Under the pieces are notes generated by a model that was not told the DNA's origin, made no database searches, and worked only from the letters and a program-made list of their open reading frames with translations. From Formosa sp. L2A11 (lineage in GTDB: Bacteria > Bacteroidota > Bacteroidia > Flavobacteriales > Flavobacteriaceae): 64,000 nt of DNA. Shown here piece after piece: positions 54,428 through 64,000 of this stretch (positions are counted from its first letter, which is position 1; every line of letters begins with the position of its first letter). The DNA is taken from NCBI RefSeq assembly GCF_009796865.1, contig NZ_CP047028.1, positions 1,364,001-1,428,000 of the forward strand. The letters run 5' to 3'. The position numbers and the translations under genes were made by a program.

Positions 54428-54503
54428 TTTTAACAATCTTTTAACTAATTTAGGTTAAACCAATTTTGTTTCTTGCGGTCTTATTTAATTAAAACTACAT
54501 CAC

Positions 54504-56972
54504 ATGAATTTTGTAAAACAAGTAGTGCCTACTCTGCTTCTTTTTATTTTATGCTTTAATGTACAAGCACAATCCGTTAAGAATGTTACTATAACGGGGC
54601 ATGTTATAGAACAGGAAACAAGTCTTCCTCTTGAATATGCTACAGTTGCTTTTAGAGACAGTAAAGATAATACCGTCGTTACGGGAGGTATCACAGATGG
54701 TAAAGGTAAATTTAGTATAACGGTGCCTGCAGGAACATACAATGTGTCTTTCGAATATATTTCGTTTAAAAAACAATCACTTCTAAAAAGAAGTTTATTA
54801 AAAAACACCGATTTAGGTAATATTAGTTTAGCGTTAGATACCGAGTCTTTAGATGAGGTAGAGATCATAGCAGAAAGAACTACCGTAGATATTAGGCTCG
54901 ATAAAAAAGTGTATAATGTTGGTCAGGATTTAACCGTTAGCGGAGGAACTGTAAGTGATGTTTTAGATAATGTACCTTCAGTTTCTGTAGATGTTGAAGG
55001 GAATATTGCTTTAAGAGGAAATGATGATGTAACTATTTTAATTAACGGAAAACCATCAGGTTTAGTTGGTTTAAGTTCTAATGAAGCATTAAATCAATTA
55101 CCAGCAGATGCAATTGAGCGTGTAGAGGTTATTACGTCTCCATCTGCAAGATATGATGCAGAAGGAACAGGAGGGATTTTAAATATTATTTTAAAACGAA
55201 GTAAGCTACAAGGACTTAATGGTTCTATAACAGCAAACACAGGATATCCAAATGCTGCAGGTATTTCTGGGAATATTAATTACCGTACAGGAAATTTTAA
55301 TTTCTTTAATACCACAGGGTATTCTTACAAAGAATCTCCTGGAGAATCTACTACAAAAACAGAATATTTTAATTCAGAGTTTGATGATGATGGGAATATT
55401 ATAGACGATTCTCCTAATACATATTTAAATGAATATCGCGATTACGATAGAGTTAGAAAAGGAATCAATACCAATCTAGGTGTAGAATGGTATATTAACG
55501 ATAATACATCTGTAACGGGATCTGTATTTTATAAAGATAGCGATAACACTACAGAAACAAAAAATGATATTTTTGAGGTTGATAACGTAGGTGATATTTT
55601 AAATGAAACGTTTCGTTTAGATCCGGAAACTGAAGACGATAAAACGGTTCAATATGCTTTAAATTTCGATAAGCAGTTTGGAGATAAACCAGGTCATAAA
55701 TTAACATTCGATTTTCAATATGAAAATACATCAGAAGATGAAAACTCACTTATTACTGAAAACGGATTAGATTCTGAACAAGTAAGCACTTTAGAAGATC
55801 AAGATCGTCTTCTATTACAAGCAGATTATGTACTTCCGTTAGGAGACGATAGTCAGTTTGAGTTTGGTTACCGTGGAAACTTCAATACATTAGATACAGA
55901 TTATACATTAGCTTATTATGAGGGAGATGCATTTGTGACAGATACCGATGTAAGCAATAATTTAATTTATAAAGAACGTATTAATGCTGTATATACACAA
56001 TACGGAAATAAAATAAAAGATAAATTTTCTTACTTATTAGGATTAAGAATGGAGTCTACTGGAATCGTAATAGATCAGAAAACAAGTGATGATTACGACG
56101 ATAAAGATTATTTAGGATTATTTCCTACAATAAATTTAGGCTACGAAATTTCTGAAGATCAAAGTATCATGCTAGGGTATAATAGAAGAATTAGAAGACC
56201 AAGATCGCGTTATATAAATCCGTTTCCGTCTAGAAGTAGTACAACAAGTTTGTTTCAAGGAAATCCAGATTTAGATCCTAGTTATTCTTCTGCAGTAGAT
56301 TTAGGATATTTAAATAAATTAGGAAAAGTAACTTTAAATTCTTCAATTTATTTTCAACATGCCACAGACGTGTTTACATTTATTACAGAAGCAACAGGAG
56401 AAACAGTATTGGTTGGAGGTACAGAAATACCAGTAATTAAAAGTGCTCCAATTAACTTAGCAACTAACGATCGTTATGGGTTTGAGCTTACCGCTACCTA
56501 TAGAGTAAGTAAGAAATGGAATATGAATGGTAATTTTAATTTCTATAATTCTATTACTCGAGGCGATTATAATGGTGTTAATTTTGATGCAGATAACTTA
56601 AGTTGGTTTATAAGATTTAATAATAAAGTGACCTTGCCTGGGGAAATCGATTGGCAAACACGAATTATGTATCGTGGCCCATCTGAAGATGCTCAAACAA
56701 AAACAGACGGTATGTTTTACAGTAGTTTAGCGTTTAGTAAAGAAGTGTTTAATAAAAATGCATCTATAACTTTTAACGTTAGTGATGTTTTTAATTCAAT
56801 GCGAAGATCAAGACTTTCTACTACAGAAACTTATATTAGTGATAACGATTTTCAATTCAGACAACGTTCATTTAATTTAGCATTCACATACAGATTTAAT
56901 CAGCAAAAAAGTCGTCAAGACCGTCGCGAAAGTAGTGAAGGGGGAGATGATGATATGGGGTTTGAAGGATAA
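54504..56972 (+). CDS. TonB-dependent-receptor-like outer-membrane beta-barrel protein
   Basis: An 822-residue outer-membrane protein: signal peptide (cleavage near VQAQ), then a CarboxypepD_reg-like Ig domain (TITGHVIEQETSLPLEYATVAF), a plug-like region (VSDVLDNVPSVSVDVEGNIALRGNDDVTILINGKPS, IERVEVITSPSARYDAEGTGGILNIIL) and a large barrel that ends in a disordered, charged tail (RQDRRESSEGGDDDMGF) instead of an aromatic final residue. This is the PF14905-style group rather than a SusC. The substrate is unknown. It stands alone with a terminator at 56989-57018. Confidence 0.88.
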   Translation: MNFVKQVVPTLLLFILCFNVQAQSVKNVTITGHVIEQETSLPLEYATVAFRDSKDNTVVTGGITDGKGKFSITVPAGTYNVSFEYISFKKQSLLKRSLLKNTDLGNISLALDTESLDEVEIIAERTTVDIRLDKKVYNVGQDLTVSGGTVSDVLDNVPSVSVDVEGNIALRGNDDVTILINGKPSGLVGLSSNEALNQLPADAIERVEVITSPSARYDAEGTGGILNIILKRSKLQGLNGSITANTGYPNAAGISGNINYRTGNFNFFNTTGYSYKESPGESTTKTEYFNSEFDDDGNIIDDSPNTYLNEYRDYDRVRKGINTNLGVEWYINDNTSVTGSVFYKDSDNTTETKNDIFEVDNVGDILNETFRLDPETEDDKTVQYALNFDKQFGDKPGHKLTFDFQYENTSEDENSLITENGLDSEQVSTLEDQDRLLLQADYVLPLGDDSQFEFGYRGNFNTLDTDYTLAYYEGDAFVTDTDVSNNLIYKERINAVYTQYGNKIKDKFSYLLGLRMESTGIVIDQKTSDDYDDKDYLGLFPTINLGYEISEDQSIMLGYNRRIRRPRSRYINPFPSRSSTTSLFQGNPDLDPSYSSAVDLGYLNKLGKVTLNSSIYFQHATDVFTFITEATGETVLVGGTEIPVIKSAPINLATNDRYGFELTATYRVSKKWNMNGNFNFYNSITRGDYNGVNFDADNLSWFIRFNNKVTLPGEIDWQTRIMYRGPSEDAQTKTDGMFYSSLAFSKEVFNKNASITFNVSDVFNSMRRSRLSTTETYISDNDFQFRQRSFNLAFTYRFNQQKSRQDRRESSEGGDDDMGFEG

Positions 56973-56988
56973 TCTCGGTTAAAACTTT

Positions 56989-57018
56989 AAAAAGCTTCTT
57001 GTTACAAGAAGCTTTTTT
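56989..57018 (+). terminator. Terminator of the beta-barrel receptor gene
   Basis: Stem 56990-57001 with 57005-57016 (AAAAGCTTCTTG/CAAGAAGCTTTT), 3-base loop, T run. Confidence 0.85.
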
Positions 57019-57059
57019 CTTTAATATATTATTTTGCTATAAAACTCGTTACTTATAAA

Positions 57060-57067
57060 TATATTTG
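57060..57067 (+). promoter_or_regulatory. Bacteroidota -7 box (TATATTTG) for porZ-recO
   Basis: TATATTTG lies 18 bases before the porZ ATG, with a TTTG-like upstream element near 57033-57036. Confidence 0.5.
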
Positions 57068-57085
57068 AAACATTAAAAATCATCT

Positions 57086-59425
57086 ATGTTTAAACGTTTT
57101 CTTATCCTTTTCTTGGCAGTGTGTCCTTTAATTGTAATGGCACAGGATTATTCCGATTCTTGGGAAGGTTATTTTTCGTATAACAATATTAAAGATGTAA
57201 CGGCTAGTTCAGATAAAATATATGCGGTTGCAGAGAATGCTGTTTTTGTATACGATATTTTAACTCAAGAAACCAGTTCGCTTTCTACAGTACAGGGGCT
57301 TGCTGGAGAAGTTATTTCTACACTTCATTATAGTACTGCGTATAAGGCTTTGGTTATTGGTTATGAAAGTGGTTTAATAGAAATTGTTTTAGATGAAGAC
57401 TCTAAAGTATTAAGCGTTGTAGATATTGTAGAGAAGTCTACTATTCCCTCGGTAAATAAGCAAATTAATCATTTTAATGAATATGACGGTTTACTGTATA
57501 TATCTACAAATTACGGCGTTTCTGTATACGATTTAAACAGATTAGAGTTTGGAGACACCTATTATATTGGAAATGGAGGAAGTCAGATTATAGTTACACA
57601 AACTACAGTATCCAATGGGTATATATATGCGTCCTGTATGGATAATACAGGATTAAAGCGTGCAGAAGTAGCAAATAGTAATTTAATAGATTATAGCCAA
57701 TGGACTACGTTAGCTACTGGTAATTTTAGTGCTGTAGAAGCTGTATCTAATAATGTGTATGCTGTAAATACTAGTCGTGCAATTTTTAAAGTTAACGGAT
57801 CAAATCTTACAAATTTATATATTTTTCCTAACACGCCTTTAGATGTTAAATCTGCTAATAACGAGCTTGTCGTTACCACCAAAAACCATGTGTATTTATA
57901 TTCTAGTACATTTAGTTTATTAGAAGAAGTAGGTACTAATAGTAATTTTAGTACTAATTATACTTCTGCAATTACTACGGTAGATGATTTTTATATAGGA
58001 TCAGATAGTTATGGCGTTTTAAAAACGGCTATAGGAAATACGTTTTCGTTTGAAGAAATTCATCCAGACGGACCTTTAATGAATTCTCCGTTTTCTGTAG
58101 AAGCCGAGTATAATAACGTTTGGGTTACTTTTGGCGACTATAGCGTTAGTTATAATCCTTTTCCGATTAGAACTCGTGGGATTAGTCATCTAAAAAATGA
58201 AACTTGGAAAAATATTCCAACAGACAGTATTTTAGGTGCAAAAAACTTAACAAACATAAGTATTAATCCCAATAAGGTAAATCAAGTTTTTATTAGTTCT
58301 TTTTACGATGGAATTTTAGAAGTGGAAGCAGATGTGGTTACAACATTACACGATGAAACAAATAGCGGACTAGAACCTATTGAGGTTGCTGGTTCAACAG
58401 ATATTCGTGTTAATCCATCTACGTTCGATAGCGATGGTTTGTTGTGGAGTTTAAGTGGCCGTGTGTCTAGTCCGTTAAAGTCTTACAATCCTGATACAGG
58501 AGCATGGAAGTCTTATAGTTTTGAAGGTTTATATACCGATGGTGTAAATGGTGAATGGGGTTTTTCAGACATCGCTATAGATAATTCTGGAGTGGTTTGG
58601 ACTGGTGGTTACGTAAACGGATTGGTTGGTTACGATTATAAATCGGGAACGTCGCAAATTAGAAGCTTAAGTGAAGAGTCTCAAAATATGCCTACTACTG
58701 TTGTAACTGCTGTAACAATAGATAATCAAAATCAAATCTGGATAGGTACAATTAGAGGATTACGTGTACTTTATAATACCTCTACTTTTTTTACCGCAAG
58801 TACAGTAGAAGTTAGTGAAATAGTTGTTTTAGACGATGGTGTTGCGAGTGAGTTGTTGTCTCTAGAGTATATTACAAGTATAGAAGTAGATGGTTCTAAC
58901 AATAAATGGATAGGAACTTTTGGTTCAGGCGTGTATTATTTATCGTCAGACGGTCAGGAAACTATTTTTCATTTCACAAAAGATAACTCACCATTACCAT
59001 CAGATAATATTACAGATATTAGTATTGATAATTCTAACGGAAAAGTACTTATTGCTACCGAAAGTGGTCTTGTTGCATACAATTCAGGAAGCTCGTCTAC
59101 CGAAGATTCTTATGAAGATGCCTATGTATACCCTAATCCAGTACGACCAACATTTAATATTACAGAAGATTTAGTAAAGATTAAAGGACTTACAGATAGT
59201 GTAAATATTAAGATTACAGATATTGAAGGTAATCTGGTTGCAGAAGCACAATCTAACGTGAATTCAAGATATAGTGGTTATAATTTAGAAATTGATGGCG
59301 GAACAGCGTTTTGGAATGGTAGAAACTTGGCTAATAATGTGGTGCATTCAGGCGTGTATATAATCATGTTGTCCGATACCGAAACGTTCGAAACTAAAGT
59401 GCTTAAATTAATGATTATTCGCTAA
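57086..59425 (+). CDS. porZ: PorZ-like type IX secretion component with beta-propellers and sorting tail
   Basis: A 779-residue secreted protein. After the signal peptide (cleavage near VMAQ) come repeated beta-propeller blades (DKIYAVAENAVFVYDILTQ, GLLYISTNYGVSVYDLN, NQIWIGTIRGLRVLYN, NKWIGTFGSGVYYLS), then a type A C-terminal domain (YVYPNPVRPTFNITEDLVK to ETKVLKLMI). The layout, length and following recO gene match PorZ, the T9SS protein that in Porphyromonas feeds anionic LPS to the PorU sortase. A. two-component-regulator propeller protein would look similar in the blades but would lack the sorting tail. Its stop overlaps the recO start by one base (TAATG). Confidence 0.85.
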   Translation: MFKRFLILFLAVCPLIVMAQDYSDSWEGYFSYNNIKDVTASSDKIYAVAENAVFVYDILTQETSSLSTVQGLAGEVISTLHYSTAYKALVIGYESGLIEIVLDEDSKVLSVVDIVEKSTIPSVNKQINHFNEYDGLLYISTNYGVSVYDLNRLEFGDTYYIGNGGSQIIVTQTTVSNGYIYASCMDNTGLKRAEVANSNLIDYSQWTTLATGNFSAVEAVSNNVYAVNTSRAIFKVNGSNLTNLYIFPNTPLDVKSANNELVVTTKNHVYLYSSTFSLLEEVGTNSNFSTNYTSAITTVDDFYIGSDSYGVLKTAIGNTFSFEEIHPDGPLMNSPFSVEAEYNNVWVTFGDYSVSYNPFPIRTRGISHLKNETWKNIPTDSILGAKNLTNISINPNKVNQVFISSFYDGILEVEADVVTTLHDETNSGLEPIEVAGSTDIRVNPSTFDSDGLLWSLSGRVSSPLKSYNPDTGAWKSYSFEGLYTDGVNGEWGFSDIAIDNSGVVWTGGYVNGLVGYDYKSGTSQIRSLSEESQNMPTTVVTAVTIDNQNQIWIGTIRGLRVLYNTSTFFTASTVEVSEIVVLDDGVASELLSLEYITSIEVDGSNNKWIGTFGSGVYYLSSDGQETIFHFTKDNSPLPSDNITDISIDNSNGKVLIATESGLVAYNSGSSSTEDSYEDAYVYPNPVRPTFNITEDLVKIKGLTDSVNIKITDIEGNLVAEAQSNVNSRYSGYNLEIDGGTAFWNGRNLANNVVHSGVYIIMLSDTETFETKVLKLMIIR

Positions 59426-60144
59426 TGTTCTATTCTTCAAGTGCCATTGTATTATCTAAGCTTAAGTATCGAGATAACGATCTTATTGTAAGCTGTTATA
59501 CTAAAGAGTTTGGAATTGTAAGTTTCTTGCTTCGTGGCGTTTTAAAAAGTAGAAAAGGTAAAGCTAGAGTAGCTTATTTTCAGTTGTTGTCTCAAATTCA
59601 AATAGAAGCAGATTTTAAACAAAACAGGTCTTTACAAACACTAAAAGATGTCAAAATAAATGTATTGTATGCTACTTTGCACACGCAAGTTATAAAAAGT
59701 ACAATTGTTATGTTTTTAGCCGATGTTTTGGCTATTGTTTTAAAAGAAGAAGAGGCAGATACAGAGTTGTTCGAGTTTTTAGAATCTACACTTCTAGTTT
59801 TAGATGAAACCTCAGATCCTGCAAACTTTCATTTGGTGTTTTTAGCACAGTTAACTCGGTTTTTAGGAATTTCTCCAGATACAACGCATAGTAATTATAA
59901 TTACTTCAATTTGTCTACCGGTCAATTCGAAAAACAATCCACCAGTATATATTCTATAACGGGAGATAATTTAAAGTATTTTAAGATCTCATTAGGCATA
60001 CTTTTTGATGATTTAGAGGCGATGAAAATGAATTCTAAACAGCGACAGTCTTTCTTAGATATGCTACTGTTGTATTACGAATTGCACCTTGGGCATTTTA
60101 GAGAACCAAAATCGTTAGCCATTTTTAGTCAAGTATTTAATTAA
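59425..60144 (+). CDS. recO: DNA repair protein RecO
   Basis: A 239-residue RecO: N-terminal OB-fold (SAIVLSKLKYRDNDLIVSCYTKEFGIVSFLLRGVLK type text) and a helical C-terminal part (FHLVFLAQLTRFLGISPD). It anneals ssDNA and loads RecA with RecR in gap repair. The four zinc cysteines of some RecO proteins are absent, as is usual in this phylum. The ATG overlaps the porZ stop by one base, so it is translationally coupled to a secretion gene, an order conserved in flavobacteria. Confidence 0.93.
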   Translation: MFYSSSAIVLSKLKYRDNDLIVSCYTKEFGIVSFLLRGVLKSRKGKARVAYFQLLSQIQIEADFKQNRSLQTLKDVKINVLYATLHTQVIKSTIVMFLADVLAIVLKEEEADTELFEFLESTLLVLDETSDPANFHLVFLAQLTRFLGISPDTTHSNYNYFNLSTGQFEKQSTSIYSITGDNLKYFKISLGILFDDLEAMKMNSKQRQSFLDMLLLYYELHLGHFREPKSLAIFSQVFN

Positions 60145-60165
60145 TAATCGACCTAATTATTCTAT

Positions 60166-62576
60166 ATGAATAAAAAATTACTCTTAGGATTACTTTTTCT
60201 TTTATCCTTTTCAATTCAAGCTCAAAATATTACTATTTTAAACAGTCAGACCCAAGAACCTATTTCTGGTGTAGCCGTTTTTAATATAGATAAAACACAG
60301 AGTGAAATATCCAATATAGAAGGTGTTGTTTCTTTAAAAGCGTTTGTAAATAACGATGTGCTTTTTTTTAAGCATTTGTCTTTTATTGAGTTTTCTATAG
60401 CAAAATCTGAGTTAAGTAATATTTCAAAAATATATTTAGAACCTTCTACAGAAGGGTTAGATGAGGTTTTAATTTCGGCATCTAAATTCGGACAAATGAA
60501 ACGTGATATTCCTCAGAAAGTGGTGTCAATATCTGCAGATGAAATCACAATTAATAATCCGCAAACCAGTGCAGATCTTTTAGCAAACACAGGAAATGTA
60601 TATGTGCAAAAAAGCCAGTTAGGTGGCGGAAGTCCAATGATTCGTGGATTGTCTACTAACAGATTGTTAATTGCTGTTGATGGTGTACGAATGAATAATG
60701 CCATTTTTAGATCTGGAAATCTTCAAAATGTAATTTCAATAGATCCTTTTACCATTCAGAATACAGAAGTTATTTTAGGTGCGGGATCTGTGGTTTACGG
60801 TAGTGATGCCATTGGTGGTGTTATGAGTTTTTATACTAAAAAACCGCAATTAGCTTTTGTAAATAATCAGGAGTTTTCTGCCAATTCAGTAGTACGTTAT
60901 GCAACGGCTAATAATGAAAAAACAGGGCATGTAGATTTTAATATCGGATTAAAAAAATGGGCGTTTTTAACAAGTGTGAGTTATACAGATTTTGACGATC
61001 TAAGAATGGGAAGTCATGGTCCGGACGAGTATTTACGTACAGAATATGTGGTTACAGAAAATGGAGTAGATAGTACTGTCGAGAATCCAAACCCTAAAGT
61101 TCAAAATCCTACAGGATATAACCAAATTAACCTGATGCAAAAAGTGAGATTTGCACCAAATGAAGACTTAAGTTACGATCTAGGTTTGTATTATTCTGCA
61201 ACCTCGGATTATTCAAGATACGACAGATTAATAAGATATAAAGACGATCACTTACGTTCTGCTGAATGGAATTATGGCCCGCAACGTTGGTTTATGTCTA
61301 ATTTTCAAGTCACAAAAATTAACAAGAGTTCGAATTTTTACGATAAACTTCAGGCTAATGTAGCATATCAAAATTTTCAGGAAAGCAGAATAGATCGCGA
61401 TTATCAATCTTCAATTAGAAATTCTACAGAAGAACATGTAGATGCCATTTCCGCGAACATAGATTTAGAAAAAGAGCTCAATTTAAAAACAGAATTGTTT
61501 TATGGCTTAGAGTACGTTTTTAATAAAGTACATTCTTATGGTGAAGAAGAAAATATTGAAGATAATACCGTTGTAGATGCTATTTCAAGATATCCTAACG
61601 GTTCAGATTGGTCTTCTATGTCTGCTTATGCAAACTTAAAATATAAGCCAAGCGAGCAGTTTGTTTTGCAAACAGGCTTACGTTATAATCATGTATTTGC
61701 TCATGCAGATTTTACAGAAAACAATGTGTTTTTAGACTTGCCTTTCGATACTGCCAAAATTAATACAGGAGCACTAACAGGAGCAGCTGGAATAAGTTGG
61801 ATTCCTGCGGAAGTGATACAATGGAAATTAAATTTTTCAACCGCATTTAGAGCACCAAATATAGATGATGTTGGTAAGGTTTTCGATTCTGAACCCGGTG
61901 CTGTTGTGGTTCCTAATGACGATTTAAATCCTGAATATGCCTACACTGGAGATTTAAGTGTTTGTGTTAATTTAGATAATAAAATAATTATCGATGCAGC
62001 AACATATTATACATTTTTAGACGATGCTTTGGTGCGTAGTGATTTTGAATTAAACGGAAACACGTATATCGATTATAATGGTGAGTCAAGTCGTGTGCAA
62101 GCTATGCAAAATGCTGCCGAAGCTCGTATTTATGGTTTTGAGGCAGGACTACAAATTCATTTTTCTGAAGCTCTAAAACTAACCCCAGTATAATGTTATT
62201 GGTGGTTATGAAGTAGAAGAAGGTGAGCAATATTCGTTAAGACACGCCGCTCCTAATTTTGGAAATACACATCTTACTTGGCAGCGTAACAAGATTACTA
62301 TTGATGCATTTGCTATTTATAATGATGAAATGTCGTATACAGATTTAGCACCTTCAGAACAAAGTAAAGATTATATTTATACTAGCGATGCAGATGGTAA
62401 TCCCTACTCGCCATCTTGGTATACCTTGAATTTAAGAACACAAATATAAATTTAACTCTGAATTGTTATTTACAGCAAGTTTAGAGAATATCACAGATCA
62501 ACGTTACAGACCATATTCTTCGGGAATTTCTGCTCCAGGTAGAAATTTAATATTAGCTCTTAAATATACATTATAA
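60166..62576 (+). pseudogene. TonB-dependent outer-membrane receptor, haem/iron-type, disrupted by two frameshifts
   Basis: The first frame (60166-62193) encodes 675 residues: signal peptide, Ig-like domain, plug (SPMIRGLSTNRLLIAVDGVRMNNAIFR, VILGAGSVVYGSDAIGGVMSFYT) and most of a barrel with FRAPNIDD and DDLNPEYA, similar to the FRAP/NPNL region of haem receptors. It stops at 62191 after LKLTPV. Removing one C from CCCC (62183-62186) restores LTQYNVIGGYE and continues to a second stop at about 62448. Removing one A from AAA (62442-62444) restores RTQYKFNSELL and reaches the end at 62576. Both are +1 changes in short homopolymers. It is either a pseudogene or two sequencing errors. It starts 21 bases after recO. 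Confidence 0.88.
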
Positions 62577-62606
62577 AAAAAGCCTCATTATTAAATGAGG
62601 CTTTTT
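62577..62606. terminator. Bidirectional terminator between the broken receptor and the T9SS-sorted gene
   Basis: A 13-bp perfect stem (62577-62589 with 62594-62606, AAAAAGCCTCATT/AATGAGGCTTTTT) with a 4-base loop and U runs on both strands. Confidence 0.85.
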
Positions 62607-62624
62607 CGTTTTTATTCTAAAAAT

Positions 62625-64000
62625 TTAATTTTTTTTCACCGCTTTTTTGCTAATTGTTTGTCCGTTAGATAGCGTCACTTTAGCGATGTAAGCTGCTTGG
62701 CTAAGTCTAGATAAGTTATATGTTTCGCTAGAGCTATCTCCTTTTAAGTTGTAAATACGTCTACCTAGCATATCTGAAATTTCAACATTTGTAATGGTTA
62801 CATTTTTGTTTGTATAAATCTTTACTTCACCGCTTTTTAATTCTATAATTCTAATGTCGTTAGAAGAAAGCATAGCATCATCTATAGAAAGCGTCATTGG
62901 TGTAAACATAATTTCAAAACGATCATCAAAAACACCACTATCCGAGGTAAATGCATAGTTGTTTTCAGAAATGTCTTGTACAACATTAAGAAATTTGTCG
63001 TTTAAATATATTGCGTTTCCATTCATAAAAGCACCTTCAGTTTGAGGAATAGAAAAGGTGTAAATTGTAGGCTCTTCTATGGATGTGTTAAAACCAAACG
63101 GAATCACTTCTTCTAAAGATAAACTGCTTGAATGTTTAGCTTGTATGACATATTTAGCTTCTGGCGATGTTGGTATAAACGAATATATTACAGCATTAAC
63201 GTCTTCGTAAGTCCCTCGTTTAATATCGTAAAAGGTACCGTCTTCGCTGTCTGAAGCTCCATCTAAATAAGCAACAAGAATTTGGTTTGCTACGCCGTTA
63301 TCGGTAGTTAAATTTACCCATAATTTGTTGGCTTCATCTGTGGTTGTTGTTCTAGAAAACTTAGCGTTATTTCCTGTGACTCTCATGCTATTGTTAAAAA
63401 CGACGTTTGTAGTTTTAATATCGCCTGAAACTACAGTAGAAGCAGCTGCATTATCCATAGATACAAAGAAGCCTTGGCCAGAAGGAATATGTCTTGTTGG
63501 CATTACACCATCTCCTCCCATAGTTTGTCCAGTTCCATTAATAATAGCGTAATCACTTTGTGCGTAATTATAACCTTGGTTACCATTGCTATTTTTGTCT
63601 GCAGCAGTGGTTTGAGACCAAAGGTAAATGGCTCCAATGGTTTGAGTTATATTTGTGTTTTCTGCTAAAAATGAATCAGCATCTAAAGCAGAGGGATAAG
63701 GGTTTCCTATTAAATTCCAGTTGTTATCATTAGTCTCTGAATCGTTTCTGTATATTGGGACATTATAAATTCCGTTATTAAATGCACCTTCAAAAGTGTA
63801 TGTGAATTGCCCAGGAAAAGTACCTGACGAGTTTTGTGTGGCAGCGTACCCCACACCTGGAGCCATTACAGTTGCCGTTGTTGCATATTGCCAATCATCT
63901 CCATTGTCATCCACATCATCTTGTCCATCTAGTGTAGTGTTATCATTAGCAACTTCTCTAGTGGCATCTAAATAATTTTGTCCATTATACCAAAAGGTTC
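62625..64000 (-). CDS. Large secreted protein with T9SS sorting tail, C-terminal part (cut by window edge)
   Basis: The minus-strand frame is open from the right edge to the stop at 62625, at least 458 residues; a GTG at 63914 is internal, not a start. The visible part is a secreted, repeat-poor beta-rich region with NLIGNPYPSALDADSFL and IPSGQGFFVSM, a pattern common before sorting tails in flavobacterial surface proteins. The tail is type A-like (DMLGRRIYNLKGDSSSETYNLSRL to GQTISKKAVKKN). The N-terminal domains and function lie outside the window. The adjacent terminator at 62577-62606 ends this transcript. Confidence 0.85.
   Translation of the reverse strand, partial: TFWYNGQNYLDATREVANDNTTLDGQDDVDDNGDDWQYATTATVMAPGVGYAATQNSSGTFPGQFTYTFEGAFNNGIYNVPIYRNDSETNDNNWNLIGNPYPSALDADSFLAENTNITQTIGAIYLWSQTTAADKNSNGNQGYNYAQSDYAIINGTGQTMGGDGVMPTRHIPSGQGFFVSMDNAAASTVVSGDIKTTNVVFNNSMRVTGNNAKFSRTTTTDEANKLWVNLTTDNGVANQILVAYLDGASDSEDGTFYDIKRGTYEDVNAVIYSFIPTSPEAKYVIQAKHSSSLSLEEVIPFGFNTSIEEPTIYTFSIPQTEGAFMNGNAIYLNDKFLNVVQDISENNYAFTSDSGVFDDRFEIMFTPMTLSIDDAMLSSNDIRIIELKSGEVKIYTNKNVTITNVEISDMLGRRIYNLKGDSSSETYNLSRLSQAAYIAKVTLSNGQTISKKAVKKN

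Noticed and set aside
63912..63914. GTG at 63914 as the start of the last gene
   Set aside because: The frame stays open with protein-like text to the window edge and there is no signal peptide at this point, so the gene is partial.
1..64000. CRISPR array, insertion sequence, phage or integrative element
   Set aside because: No regular spaced repeats, transposase, integrase, attachment-site duplication or compositional island was seen.

Overview
This is a 64 kb, AT-rich stretch of chromosome from a member of the Bacteroidota, most likely a Flavobacteriaceae. The evidence is a SusC/SusD nutrient importer, several secreted proteins with type IX secretion (T9SS) C-terminal sorting tails, a PorZ-like T9SS component, a DUF6515-like protein, Bacteroidota-type promoters (TAnnTTTG -7 boxes, few Shine-Dalgarno sites), and a class I ribonucleotide reductase whose ATP-cone sits on the NrdB subunit, a form studied in the flavobacterium Leeuwenhoekiella blandensis. 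No phage, transposon, CRISPR array or rRNA operon is visible, so this looks like ordinary chromosome with a few specialised loci.

Layout. 1-8.7 kb, mainly minus strand: mgtE (cut by the left edge), rsmA, a DUF4286-like gene, a GNAT acetyltransferase, a TPR protein, serS, a vitamin-K-carboxylase-like HTTM membrane protein and ribF. 8.8-14.4 kb: two large convergent secreted zinc metalloproteases (reprolysin-like and pappalysin-like), both with T9SS tails. 14.5-17 kb: prs-rplY-pth on the minus strand and a tRNA-Leu(CAA). 17.3-19.1 kb: a dicarboxylate/amino-acid symporter and a KdgF-like cupin. 19.6-23.1 kb: a cobalamin riboswitch followed by nrdB and nrdA. 23.2-26.6 kb: an AEC permease, a Tat-exported HisC-like aminotransferase and a small DUF6515-like secreted protein.

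26.8-41.1 kb is a coherent amino-sugar (probably peptidoglycan-fragment) utilisation locus. A DeoR regulator is divergent from nagX-like, susC, susD, a sodium:solute symporter, murQ, a secreted GH3/serine-hydrolase fusion and a NagB/PIG-L-like deacetylase fusion. Together these could cut muropeptides outside or in the periplasm, carry MurNAc and GlcNAc inward, split MurNAc-6P and feed glucosamine-6-P into glycolysis. No sugar kinase or nagA gene is present in the window.

41.2-49.3 kb: nadD-gmk-yicC, a thioesterase, a DMT permease, an ArsC/Spx-like protein, a DUF3298-like lipoprotein, an outer-membrane-type protein, gdhA and threonine aldolase. 49.5-52.9 kb: the cassette circularly permuted ATP-grasp / alpha-E / transglutaminase-like, in which the transglutaminase has lost its catalytic Cys and His. 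52.9-64 kb: prfB with a programmed +1 frameshift, arsC, an outer-membrane beta-barrel receptor, porZ-recO, a TonB receptor broken by two single-base indels, and the C-terminal part of another T9SS-sorted protein cut by the right edge.

The strongest leads are the B12-riboswitch-controlled ATP-cone NrdB pair, the amino-sugar locus with its two unusual fusions, the degenerate transglutaminase and the double-frameshifted receptor.
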